Both the position numbers and the translations under genes were made by a program. DNA of 41,053 nt from positions 1 through 41,053 of the IMG/VR virus record IMGVR_UViG_3300025872_000108. One strand, written 5' to 3'. The stretch is from a virus. Below the pieces are notes generated by a model. That model was not told the origin of the DNA, made no database searches, and was given only the letters and a program-made list of their open reading frames with translations. Shown here one piece after another: positions 1-5,867 of this stretch (the stretch's first letter is position 1; the number at the start of each line of letters is the position of its first letter).

Positions 1-977
1 TGAACCAGTTCGGCGGCGTGGCAATGGGCTTGTGGAATGAGGACGACGACCTGGAAAGCAAGTTGAGCGAAGCCGACCGGCGGCGCGGTCATATCATCCT
101 GGGCAAAGATGAAAAGGGCCAGGTATTGGTGGCTTATACGCCGTCCGCATGGTCCGACGTGGCGGAATGGATGGGCGGGCAGAACATGAAGCGCTTATTC
201 ATGGAATACACGCGCGGTCAGATCACGCTGGATCAGGTGATTGCCGACTACGCCAAGCAGTTGCCCAAGGACGTGATCAACAAGGGCGTGCAGTCCGCCG
301 GCCCGATTATCAAAGCTCCTTACGAAATGGCCAGCGGCAAGGCGACGTTCCCGGACGTGCTGGATCAGCGGACCATTCCGCAATCGGACCGGTTCTGGCG
401 GTTATTCGGCAACCTCACCGATGATCGCGCGGTCAACACCTTCCGGAACGTGTTTGATCAGGACTATTACAGCCAGCCCGCCAGCGAACAGTTACAGCAG
501 ATCATTCTGCAGATCCGCCGGCGCGACCCGGAACAATGGGCCTACTACGAGGCGCGCGAGGATGCTGCCGACTGGAAGGAAGCCAAGACGGGCAAGCGCA
601 GCGAGTTTGGCAACTATACCGCCCCGGAGGCTTTGGCGTTGCGCAATTTCCGCAAGGCGATCTACCGCGGCGACGTGGCCAACGCGGAGCGGTTCTATAT
701 GCGGCTGATTGACTTTGGCTACACGGCCGAACGACTGGACGCCAGTATCCGCAACCAAGACCCGTTGAGCGATCTCAACGAAGACGAACGGGAAGTTTAC
801 CTTGCCACGCTCACGCCGAAGCAGAAGCAAGAGCTCGAACTGGCGAACAAGTATTACCAGCGCATTGCGGCGCTGGACGGCCGCGAATCAAACTTGTTCC
901 CAAGTGAAGGTATGGCCGCCTATCCCGACCCGGCGCTATTGCGTCAGATCGTGGAAGAAAGCGCGCGCCCCAGGTAA
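1..977 (+). CDS. Giant polyvalent virion protein, C-terminal 319+ residues (continuation of the ORF open at 41053)
   Basis: The reading frame is open at position 1 and ends with TAA at 975-977. Positions 2-127 repeat 40928-41053, and the frame here is the same as that of the ORF starting at 28419, so this is its C-terminus (about residues 4176-4494 from position 18). The segment is helical and highly charged (for example DPEQWAYYEAREDAADW) with no catalytic motif I recognise. Just before it, around residue 4150, lies a hydrophobic stretch (VRVVATLIAVGIA). A C-terminal part like this, without enzyme motifs, is typical of polyvalent phage proteins, where it is thought to bind the protein into the virion or ejection apparatus; that role is inferred. 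The last 42 bp overlap tail-to-tail with the minus-strand gene ending at 936. The methionine at 18 is internal, not a start. Confidence 0.9.
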   Translation, partial: NQFGGVAMGLWNEDDDLESKLSEADRRRGHIILGKDEKGQVLVAYTPSAWSDVAEWMGGQNMKRLFMEYTRGQITLDQVIADYAKQLPKDVINKGVQSAGPIIKAPYEMASGKATFPDVLDQRTIPQSDRFWRLFGNLTDDRAVNTFRNVFDQDYYSQPASEQLQQIILQIRRRDPEQWAYYEAREDAADWKEAKTGKRSEFGNYTAPEALALRNFRKAIYRGDVANAERFYMRLIDFGYTAERLDASIRNQDPLSDLNEDEREVYLATLTPKQKQELELANKYYQRIAALDGRESNLFPSEGMAAYPDPALLRQIVEESARPR

Positions 978-1331
978 TTTGCAAAACTCATCAAGCTGTT
1001 TTTTTTCTTTCTTGAGTTGTTTTAGCGCATTTTCCGCAATAGCTATAGACTCTTTACTGGTCAGCATCCGGCCAAGTTTAACCCGTTCTACTGCCGCTAA
1101 TAATTTCACGCGGTAAACGTGTTGCTTAAACAGTGGTAAATAATCAGGATCACTTGCCAGTTTCTCTTTCTCCCAAGCATTGGCCGCAATGGTGATTTCA
1201 TTAATCTTGTCCTTGCGCGGCCGGCCGCCAAGCTTGCCGTTTTTGCGGACCGCGGCCGCCTTGGCTTTGCTCTTGATGCTGCCCAGCATGGCCGCCGGGT
1301 TAATCTGCTTTTTGCAATGGGGGCATTTCAT
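936..1331 (-). CDS. Small zinc-knuckle protein with GGRPRK basic motif, unknown function
   Basis: 131 aa, last gene of the leftward operon. The N-terminus has one CxxC pair (C3, C6), followed by a lysine/alanine-rich stretch ending in GKLGGRPRK (residues 32-40). That motif recurs in many small phage and plasmid proteins next to HTH or RHH domains and looks DNA-contacting. The rest is predicted helical and Lys/Glu-rich (LKQLKKEKKQLDEF). With only one visible pair, zinc binding would need dimerisation or other ligands. No Shine-Dalgarno (SD) is visible before the ATG at 1331. The 3' end overlaps the end of the giant gene by 42 bp, convergently, so the two transcripts may form an antisense duplex. 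Function unknown; a regulatory accessory role is a guess. Confidence 0.6.
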   Translation of the reverse strand: MKCPHCKKQINPAAMLGSIKSKAKAAAVRKNGKLGGRPRKDKINEITIAANAWEKEKLASDPDYLPLFKQHVYRVKLLAAVERVKLGRMLTSKESIAIAENALKQLKKEKKQLDEFCKLPGARAFFHDLTQ

Positions 1332-1416
1332 GGGAGTGGTGTTTTAATGGTTTGCAGTCTTTCGAGCAATAATGTTTTCCGTTGGCTGTTAGTATCCAAC
1401 CGTATTCCCGTGCCGA

Positions 1417-1779
1417 TTAGTGTCCATCCCCATATAAGCAGGCATCGCAGTTGCACGGCTTTTCCGCCGTCTTTTCCAACGTCACGCTGTAGTTGGCATA
1501 ATTCCGCGCCTTTGGCAACAGGCTGACAAAGTTGCCAAGCGGATCTAGTGTCAATTCGAGGTCCGACTTAACTTCCTTGCACCGCATTGCCATACTGGCG
1601 GGCGTGGGATAGGTAAACCCGATTGCGGCCGAGATTTTACAAAGGGTGTAATAAGAGAAGTTCAAAAGGCAATCTTCCTTGGACTCCCGCCCCGGCCGCG
1701 GGGCTTCGGTTGGTAGCGCGCGCGCGTTTTCGTCGGCGCTGGTGGTGATCTTGAACTTAGTTGGTCCGTTGTATTTCAT
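1417..1779 (-). CDS. Hypothetical protein with C-terminal CxCxxC
   Basis: 120 aa from the ATG at 1779. I chose this start because AAAGGAA lies a few bases upstream on the minus strand; the longer ORF from 1809 adds ten residues without a ribosome site. No family is recognised. The middle, SYYTLCKISAAIGFTYPTP, could be an HTH-like helix pair, and the C-terminus ends in CNCDACLYGDGH, which may bind metal. The gene lies 14 bp downstream of the preceding gene in the same operon, and the two genes have near-identical ribosome-site leaders (AAAGGAACATT here, AAAGGAGCATT upstream). An early or lysogenic accessory role is inferred only from position beside attP. Confidence 0.6.
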   Translation of the reverse strand: MKYNGPTKFKITTSADENARALPTEAPRPGRESKEDCLLNFSYYTLCKISAAIGFTYPTPASMAMRCKEVKSDLELTLDPLGNFVSLLPKARNYANYSVTLEKTAEKPCNCDACLYGDGH

Positions 1780-1793
1780 AATGTTCCTTTCGT

Positions 1794-2015
1794 TTAACCA
1801 CCAAAACAAACCTCCATGCTGCCGTTGGGTTTCGGATCACTCGGGCGCGGTATGAAGTCGTCTAAATAGACGTAAAGCGCCGCCAACGTCCTAAAGGTGC
1901 GTATCGGGCTGTTGGAGCCCGCGCGCACAAGCCGCCAAAACTTATCGTCACCGAGCCATGCGCTATATTCATCGGTGATGATCTCCCGCGAAACAATTCT
2001 GACCATGCGTTTCAT
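1794..2015 (-). CDS. Hypothetical protein, 73 aa
   Basis: Starts at the ATG at 2015, preceded by a very good ribosome site (GAAAGGAG, five bases before ATG). An upstream in-frame start at 2066 would add only a Thr-repeat stretch that is a shadow of the Asp/Asn-rich tail of the preceding gene. The protein begins MKRMVRIVSREIITDEY and contains an aromatic, basic middle (DDKFWRLVR). No known domain is recognised; the size and basic character fit a small regulatory or DNA-associated phage protein. Second gene of the leftward operon: it follows the first gene (stop at 2026) by 10 bp and precedes the third by 14 bp. Confidence 0.6.
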   Translation of the reverse strand: MKRMVRIVSREIITDEYSAWLGDDKFWRLVRAGSNSPIRTFRTLAALYVYLDDFIPRPSDPKPNGSMEVCFGG

Positions 2016-2025
2016 AATGCTCCTT

Positions 2026-2370
2026 TCAGTTGTCGTTGTTGTTGTCGTCCAAACTACCGGAAACATGACTGCCGGCGTAAACCGCGGCCGATCTGGCAGG
2101 CATCAAACTGCCATCATTCATCAGGTTGGAAGGGTTGAAAAACTTGCGGCTGCCAGCGGCGCGCACAGCCTTGATATTGCCCATACCATTTTCGTTTGTT
2201 TCAACCTTGTAAATGAGGCAATCCGAATCGCCCATGCCCACCCCGTAACCCGCGGCCACCTTTTCAGCAACGCGGAGCAGTTCCTTAAGGTTTCCTATGC
2301 TCAACACCACGGCCACACTGGATTCCCGGCTTTCCTTTACCGCCGGAGAGGTTTTATTTTTTTCGCTCAT
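2026..2370 (-). CDS. Hypothetical protein, first gene of the leftward operon
   Basis: 114 aa, no family recognised. It has a soluble alpha/beta-like core (VAVVLSIGNLKELLRVAEKV, then DSDCLIYKVETNENG) and an Asp/Asn-rich tail ending DDNNNDN. The ATG at 2370 has no ribosome site. The promoter -10 (2379-2384) is so close that transcription should start at about 2371-2372, so the message is probably leaderless or nearly so. The gene is under a promoter whose spacer is a perfect palindrome, so its expression is likely repressor-controlled. Nothing indicates an enzymatic function. Confidence 0.55.
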   Translation of the reverse strand: MSEKNKTSPAVKESRESSVAVVLSIGNLKELLRVAEKVAAGYGVGMGDSDCLIYKVETNENGMGNIKAVRAAGSRKFFNPSNLMNDGSLMPARSAAVYAGSHVSGSLDDNNNDN

Positions 2371-2378
2371 GCACCACT

Positions 2379-2406
2379 AAAATAACCTAACGTTAGGTTA
2401 TGTCAA
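2379..2406 (-). promoter_or_regulatory. Promoter with palindromic operator in the spacer
   Basis: Read on the minus strand: a consensus -35 TTGACA (2401-2406), then 16 bp, then TATTTT (2379-2384) as the -10. The perfect 18-bp palindrome TAACCTAACGTTAGGTTA (2383-2400) begins directly after the -35 and runs into the -10. A dimeric repressor here would block polymerase. The downstream ATG (2370) lies only 8 bp past the -10, implying a leaderless transcript. Which protein binds is not shown; the palindrome does not resemble the TGWCACC repeats near 4257-4319. Confidence 0.75.
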
Positions 2407-2450
2407 GCGGGAAAAGTGAAATAGATCAAACTTTCTTTCGGGCGATCCGT

Positions 2451-2473
2451 AGTCAGTTCCAGAGTCAGTTTTT
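2451..2473 (+). repeat. Left arm-type direct repeat of attP
   Basis: First of two 23-bp direct repeats of form AGTCAGTTYCAGAGTCAG plus a T-rich end. The other copy is at 2668-2690 and matches at 21 of 23 positions. Each copy holds two AGTCAG cores 12 bp apart. They flank the tRNA-like core, as expected for integrase or excisionase arm sites. The function is inferred from position and repetition. Confidence 0.65.
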
Positions 2474-2529
2474 CCGTTTTTCCGCCCCAAGCCGGCGAAA
2501 CTCTATTCTTGCAAACCCTTGGCAATACG

Positions 2530-2558
2530 CCGCATTATTGCGCAAGGGAGTAATGCGG
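2530..2558. repeat. Inverted repeat beside the attP core
   Basis: CCGCATTA (2530-2537) and TAATGCGG (2551-2558) form a perfect 8-bp stem with a 13-nt loop, 17 bp before the tRNA-like segment. It may be an integrase/accessory-protein site or an RNA hairpin. No T tract follows, so it is not a terminator. Confidence 0.45.
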
Positions 2559-2574
2559 ACTGGTAACGAAGTGC

Positions 2575-2619
2575 CTCTTAATCAATTGGTCCTAGGTTCG
2601 AGTCCTAGCCGGGGCACCA
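2575..2619 (+). other. attP core: 3' half of a tRNA-Lys(CTT)-like gene
   Basis: The segment contains a CTCTTAATC anticodon-loop-like stretch, a canonical T arm (CTAGG, loop TTCGAGT, CCTAG), the acceptor strand CCGGGGC, then A and CCA (2617-2619). The matching 5' acceptor strand GCCCCGG and the D arm are absent upstream, so this is not a working tRNA. It is the usual form of a phage attachment site that restores a host tRNA gene on integration, and the integrase gene is 70 bp away. The lysine assignment rests on the CTCTTAATC loop. Confidence 0.75.
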
Positions 2620-2626
2620 TTCTTTC

Positions 2627-2658
2627 AACGGCTTACGCTTACCGCAGCGTAAGCCGTT
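2627..2658. terminator. Strong hairpin between attP core and integrase, possible bidirectional terminator
   Basis: AACGGCTTACGCT (2627-2639) pairs perfectly with AGCGTAAGCCGTT (2646-2658) across a 6-nt loop, giving a 13-bp stem. On the plus strand it is followed by TTGTCTTTGG and on the minus strand by GAAAGAA, so the U tract is poor. It lies just past the integrase stop and just past the tRNA 3' end, and may end the integrase message or a host tRNA transcript. Confidence 0.5.
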
Positions 2659-2667
2659 TGTCTTTGG

Positions 2668-2690
2668 AGTCAGTTTCAGAGTCAGGTTTT
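2668..2690 (+). repeat. Right arm-type direct repeat of attP
   Basis: Second copy of the 23-bp repeat at 2451-2473, with two AGTCAG cores at the same spacing. It ends at the stop codon of the integrase gene. Together the two copies bracket the tRNA-like core at 102 bp and 49 bp distance. Confidence 0.65.
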
Positions 2691-3828
2691 AGGCGATTTT
2701 GGCCAGTTTTGAGGCTGGCGAACGCCAAACCATCCACGAAGGCAAACCATCCGCGGGAGTGAAGGAAAGTTTCGCGCCGCCCGGACAATCGCCGTAGGTG
2801 CTGCCAATAATGGCCGGCGTCTTGTCGCCAATATGCGCGGCAACTTCGGATTGCGTGCGGCCATCGCGCAGCATCTTGGTGGCGCAGAACGCGCGGAATC
2901 CGTGCGGGGTGATGTGGTGCAAGCCAAGTTCGCGGCAGGCGCGGACCAGCGCGTGGCCATGGCTGCCGGGATCAACCACGTTGCCGGACAAGCCGGGAAA
3001 GAACCACGCGGATTTGGGAAACCGCGCACGGTGCCAACGGTGAAAACAATCCAGCATTTGCTGAAACTCCGGGCCGATAGGACACCACGGGTTCACGCCG
3101 GACTTGGCGCGGCGGCCCAGGTGCAGGTAACCGTTGGCGATATGTCCGGCGCTTTCGGCGGGGGCAGACATCCGCAAGCGCAGCAGTTCCACGGTCCGGC
3201 AGCCGGTGAACATTTGAAAGTAGTTCATCCAGGCAAATACTTCTGATTTTACAAATTCGAGAAAATAGGCGGATAACCGGTGAATTTCTTCGGCGCTTTC
3301 CGGCATCCGTTGGCGGGAATGATTCACGTCCGCAGCCCGACGAAAGCGCGGGCGATTGTGGCGGATATGGTTTTGCTCAATCTGCTGGGTGGTGATCCCG
3401 TATTGCAGGACGTTGCTCAAAGTGTTCAAGTCCATGTCCACGGTGCGCTGGCCTTTGCCGGCGGTGCGGCATTGGCGCATCCGCCAAGTGGCATATTGGG
3501 GCAGGAGCGGCAGGCGGATGTTATCCGGCAACATCGGACCGAACCATTTAACCAGACTGTTCACGCGCACGGTTTCCCGGCGGATAAACTCCGCGGTGCG
3601 GGCTTCCATGCGGCGATTGGGACAACCGGCAGCGACGTAAAGCGCGGCGAGCGCGGCGAAGCTATCCGCGCGCGGTTCATTGATGGATTGCGCGGCGGCA
3701 ATGGCTTCCCGCTTGTTTTTGACCTTACGGAGCAACCGCCATGTGTACCGGCGGTTCACGGGGTAACGCGCCCAAAACCGGCCGCGGTCGTCAACGTAGG
3801 TGCGGGGAGCTATGCGGGTGCGGTTCAT
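2689..3828 (-). CDS. int: Tyrosine-family site-specific integrase
   Basis: 379 aa, typical length. It catalyses strand exchange between attP and the host attB. The N-terminal third resembles an arm-binding domain (YVDDRGRFWARYP, residues 11-23) followed by a SAM-like core-binding region. In the catalytic domain I see R211 in TGCRTVELL, a likely K242 (AKSGVN), H309-x-x-R312 in HGFRAF, and the nucleophile Y345 in STYGD, with D335 (IGD) at the usual second-histidine position. The set R-K-H-R-Y is complete. The start ATG (3826-3828) overlaps the TGA of the upstream 45-aa peptide by ATGA, so translation is probably coupled. The gene ends inside the right arm repeat, next to attP at a tRNA 3' end, so tRNA-gene integration is the expected outcome. 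Confidence 0.93.
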   Translation of the reverse strand: MNRTRIAPRTYVDDRGRFWARYPVNRRYTWRLLRKVKNKREAIAAAQSINEPRADSFAALAALYVAAGCPNRRMEARTAEFIRRETVRVNSLVKWFGPMLPDNIRLPLLPQYATWRMRQCRTAGKGQRTVDMDLNTLSNVLQYGITTQQIEQNHIRHNRPRFRRAADVNHSRQRMPESAEEIHRLSAYFLEFVKSEVFAWMNYFQMFTGCRTVELLRLRMSAPAESAGHIANGYLHLGRRAKSGVNPWCPIGPEFQQMLDCFHRWHRARFPKSAWFFPGLSGNVVDPGSHGHALVRACRELGLHHITPHGFRAFCATKMLRDGRTQSEVAAHIGDKTPAIIGSTYGDCPGGAKLSFTPADGLPSWMVWRSPASKLAKIA

Positions 3829-3962
3829 ATCAGCAGCAGGATGCCGAGCGCCAGGATGATGCCGGCGCAGAGTTTGCCGAGCGCGCCGGCCACGCCGGGC
3901 AGCATGTCCAGACCGAGGACAATCAGGAACGCGGCGGCGTATTGGCGGCGGACGCGGATCAT
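3825..3962 (-). CDS. 45-aa membrane peptide between RHH regulator and integrase
   Basis: ATG at 3962, TGA at 3825-3827. The peptide starts MIRVRRQYAAAFLIVLG and has two hydrophobic segments (about residues 9-18 and 31-45) around a short loop (DMLPGVAG). Both ends overlap neighbours by ATGA: its start overlaps the stop of the RHH gene and its stop overlaps the integrase start, a strong sign that it is translated. Basic residues at the N-terminus suggest an N-in topology. No family is recognised; a superinfection-exclusion or membrane-signalling role would be speculation. Confidence 0.6.
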   Translation of the reverse strand: MIRVRRQYAAAFLIVLGLDMLPGVAGALGKLCAGIILALGILLLI

Positions 3963-4255
3963 TTCTTGCGGTGGATGCGGTAACGGGGTGCGGGTTCGTT
4001 CAGCGCCGCGGGACTAATTATTGCCGGCGGCCCGGCATTGCTGACAATTTGGGAAGGAAAGGAATTGGGTTTTTCCGTGGTGATCTTGATTGGGAAAGTA
4101 AGCGCCCCGGATTTTTCCACGCTGGCACACAACGCTTCGATGCAGTTGCGGACCAGCACGGTTTCATCAATGCCGGTTTTCTTTACCACGGCTTCAATGC
4201 GCGCCTTCAAATCCTGATCCACGCGGACCGATATTCTTGGCTCTTTGGGTTTCAT
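3959..4255 (-). CDS. Ribbon-helix-helix transcriptional regulator (leftward side of the switch)
   Basis: 98 aa. The N-terminus reads KEPRISVRVDQDLKARIEAV then KKTGIDETVLVRNCIEAL: the beta strand RISVRVD, helix A, a GID turn and helix B of the Arc/MetJ/CopG fold. Residues about 50-98 are a proline-rich, probably disordered tail, unusual for this fold. The protein is clearly related to the divergent plus-strand RHH protein starting at 4338 (shared pattern KEPR-[IV]S-x-RV, then L-x-x-R-x-E, then GID). It leads the operon with the membrane peptide and integrase, so it is likely the lysogeny-side repressor acting on the TGWCACC repeats just upstream. Operator binding and function are inferred. Confidence 0.75.
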   Translation of the reverse strand: MKPKEPRISVRVDQDLKARIEAVVKKTGIDETVLVRNCIEALCASVEKSGALTFPIKITTEKPNSFPSQIVSNAGPPAIISPAALNEPAPRYRIHRKK

Positions 4256-4256
4256 T

Positions 4257-4319
4257 TGTCACCATTGTCACCCATTGGTAAAAAAAAGCAACAAAAATGT
4301 TTGACACCGGTGGGTGTCA
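4257..4319. promoter_or_regulatory. Divergent control region with TGWCACC heptads
   Basis: Between the two divergent RHH genes are TGTCACC at 4257-4263 and 4266-4272 in direct orientation, and TGACACC at 4302-4308 facing its inverted copy GGTGTCA at 4313-4319. The last pair makes TGACACC-N4-GGTGTCA. A plus-strand -35 TTGACA (4301-4306) is embedded in the second pair; its -10 (around 4325-4330) is weak. On the minus strand, GACAAT (4266-4271 complement) can serve as a -10 and lies in the first pair. RHH repressors such as omega and CopG bind short heptads of this type, so each promoter would carry its own operator pair. Confidence 0.65.
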
Positions 4320-4337
4320 TTGGGTAACGTTGGGAGC

Positions 4338-4526
4338 ATGAGCAAGCCAGTAAAGACTTCAGCCAATAAAATCAAGCCTTCCAAAGAACCCCGTGTGAGT
4401 TGCCGCGTTTCCCGTCAGTTGATGGAGCGGCTGGAAAAAATCGCGGTCCGCAACGGAATTGACGTTTCGGACGTGGTGCGAATGAGCCTCAACCGCGTGC
4501 TGCCGGAATACGAAAAAGCCGCCTGA
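4338..4526 (+). CDS. Ribbon-helix-helix transcriptional regulator (rightward side of the switch)
   Basis: 62 aa from the ATG at 4338. The GTG at 4314 in the same frame lies inside the operator palindrome and is unlikely to be used. After a basic N-terminal arm (KTSANKIKPSKEPR) come the strand RVSCRVS, helix RQLMERLEKIAV, a GID turn and helix DVVRMSLNRVL, an RHH dimer unit. It is a paralogue of the minus-strand RHH protein across the control region, so the two resemble a CI/Cro-like pair built from RHH rather than HTH folds. As first gene of the rightward early operon it is the likely early regulator. GGGAG lies only three bases from the ATG, too close for a normal ribosome site. Confidence 0.75.
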   Translation: MSKPVKTSANKIKPSKEPRVSCRVSRQLMERLEKIAVRNGIDVSDVVRMSLNRVLPEYEKAA

Positions 4527-4530
4527 ATTT

Positions 4531-4677
4531 ATGAACCAAGAAACGAAATGGTTTAACCAGCCGACGCGCGAGGAACTGGCGGCGGCGAACACCAAGTTGA
4601 TTGGCTGGCTGGTCGGCGCGCTGATCGTGGCCGCCGGCGGCTGGATCGCGTTCGGCGTGGTGGTGGCGAAATTCTGA
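4531..4677 (+). CDS. 48-aa single-span membrane protein
   Basis: Starts 4 bp after the RHH stop. Residues about 1-22 are polar (starting MNQETKWFNQPTREEL) and residues 24-46 form one transmembrane helix (LIGWLVGALIVAAGGWIAF). It ends TGA-CC-ATG into the methyltransferase gene, a coupling pattern seen repeatedly in this operon. No family is recognised. Early-expressed one-span proteins in temperate phages are often exclusion factors or lysis modulators, but nothing here distinguishes these. Confidence 0.55.
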   Translation: MNQETKWFNQPTREELAAANTKLIGWLVGALIVAAGGWIAFGVVVAKF

Positions 4678-4679
4678 CC

Positions 4680-5114
4680 ATGAACACCAAGGTTCATTTT
4701 TCCAGCAAAAGCGAAGAGTGGGCGACTCCACAAGAGTTTTTCAACGCGCAAAATAATGTGTGGCTTTTCAACCTGGACGTGTGCGCCACAGATAAGAACG
4801 CCAAGTGCAAACGCTTTTACACTAAGCAGGACAACGCTTTAGAAAAAAATTGGGGGGGGGAGGGCGCGCGGTGCTGGATGAATCCGCCCTACGGGCGGGT
4901 TATCGGGGATTGGATGCGGAAAGCCTTCGAGGAAGCCGGCAACGGCGCGCTGGTGGTTTGCTTAGTGCCGGCCCGGACAGACACGGCTTGGTGGCACGAC
5001 TACGCCGCCAAGGGAGAAGTTACTTTTGTTCGCGGAAGGTTGAAGTTCAACGGCCACAAAAACAGCGCGCCGTTTCCTTCTGCAATCGTCGTTTTCAAGC
5101 CACGCAATAATTGA
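4680..5114 (+). CDS. Phage DNA N6-adenine methyltransferase (Dam_phage family)
   Basis: 144 aa. It should transfer a methyl group from S-adenosylmethionine to adenine N6 in phage DNA, probably against host restriction. Features seen: N-terminal WATPQEFF (about residues 15-22), FNLDVCA, then the catalytic NPPYG (68-72), all diagnostic of the phage N6-adenine methyltransferase family; the length is near the family's usual 150-170. The coding sequence holds A7, TT and a run of nine G (4852-4860) at codons 58-61, ahead of the catalytic motif. A change of one G would truncate the enzyme, so expression may be phase-variable; the present frame is intact. No ribosome site is obvious; translation is probably coupled to the gene ending at 4677. 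Confidence 0.85.
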   Translation: MNTKVHFSSKSEEWATPQEFFNAQNNVWLFNLDVCATDKNAKCKRFYTKQDNALEKNWGGEGARCWMNPPYGRVIGDWMRKAFEEAGNGALVVCLVPARTDTAWWHDYAAKGEVTFVRGRLKFNGHKNSAPFPSAIVVFKPRNN

Positions 5115-5120
5115 CCAGAT

Positions 5121-5495
5121 ATGACCACCACAATCACTACCCCGGAATTGGACTTCAACGCCAAAGAAGGAGCGCGGATCGCCAAGGAGCGCGCGCAAGA
5201 TGCCGCCGACGCCGCGGACCGGAAAACAGACGGCGAGTGGTCCGGATTAGCCAGAACGGCGCTTATTGATTACCTGAAATTTATCGGGGACGCCGGATTT
5301 ATGGCCGAGGATCTCCGGAAATACGCCTACGAGGTTAAGAAGATTCCCATGCCGCCCGAGGAAAGAGCTTGGGGCGCAATCATAAACTGGGCGCGGCAAA
5401 TCGGGCTTATCAAGGTAGCCGGCTACGGCAAGGCCAAGGATAAGAAGGTTCACGGCAGCATTACCACAATCTGGAAAAGAAATTTGCCCCTCTGA
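5121..5495 (+). CDS. Early protein with winged-helix-like C-terminus
   Basis: 124 aa. The N-terminal 35 residues are Ala/Lys/Asp-rich and helical. The rest (IGDAGFMAEDLRKYAY, then PEERAWGAIINWARQIGLI, then HGSITTIWKR) matches a pattern I know from hypothetical phage proteins: a helical entry, a P-x-x-x-RAWG turn, and a small winged-helix ending in a tryptophan strand. It may bind DNA, possibly in replication or recombination, but no function is established. It sits between the adenine methyltransferase and an excisionase-like HTH gene. Confidence 0.6.
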   Translation: MTTTITTPELDFNAKEGARIAKERAQDAADAADRKTDGEWSGLARTALIDYLKFIGDAGFMAEDLRKYAYEVKKIPMPPEERAWGAIINWARQIGLIKVAGYGKAKDKKVHGSITTIWKRNLPL

Positions 5496-5519
5496 ATTTG
5501 CAGTAAACACCAACCAAAC

Positions 5520-5864
5520 ATGAGTGCAGAATTAGAGATTGTCCACGCGGAATTGCAGGCGGCGGCCGCGGTCCTAAAGCGGTCCGCCGAGGCGATTGCC
5601 AGCCCCGCCTTTTTTGCGCAAGTCGCGCAGTCCATGAGCCGGGCGCAGTTGCGGAGCGTAAGCCCGTGGTGCGACCGCGAAGCGGCGGCCGCGTATTTGC
5701 ACTGCAGCCCCAGCGAGATTGACCGGGCCGCGGATGCCGGGGTGATCACACGCTATCAGCGGGCCGGCACGCCCTTATTCAAGCGGGCCGAACTGGACGC
5801 GGCGATAGAGCAGGGCAAATGGCCCAAGCGCGCGGTGCTGGATTTGCGGCGGAAAGCGGCGTGA
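5520..5864 (+). CDS. Excisionase-like helix-turn-helix protein
   Basis: 114 aa. The N-terminal 45 residues are helical and may dimerise. Residues about 48-100 form a MerR/Xis-type winged HTH: SPWCDREAAAAYLHCS, then EIDRAADAGVITRYQRAGTP, then FKRAELDAAI. This matches the excisionase-family pattern (layer of D-E/A-AAxYL, recognition helix, R-x-G wing, F-x-R-x-x-L). It could be the recombination directionality factor partnering the integrase, binding the AGTCAG arm sites, or an early regulator. Position in the early operon, away from attP, fits either. Confidence 0.65.
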   Translation: MSAELEIVHAELQAAAAVLKRSAEAIASPAFFAQVAQSMSRAQLRSVSPWCDREAAAAYLHCSPSEIDRAADAGVITRYQRAGTPLFKRAELDAAIEQGKWPKRAVLDLRRKAA

Positions 5865-5867
5865 ACC

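Noticed and set aside
18-977. Independent 319-aa gene at the window start
   Set aside because: The same DNA at 40928-41053 is in frame inside the giant ORF; the first methionine is internal.
2521-2619. Complete tRNA gene
   Set aside because: Only the anticodon-loop to CCA half is canonical; no matching GCCCCGG acceptor strand or D arm lies within a tRNA length upstream. It fits an attP core better.
2400-2762. 120-aa plus-strand ORF across attP
   Set aside because: It reads through the tRNA half, hairpin and arm repeats, and has no ribosome site or plausible composition.
3280-4017. 245-aa plus-strand ORF opposite the integrase
   Set aside because: Shadow of the integrase and RHH genes; integrase motifs on the other strand are complete.
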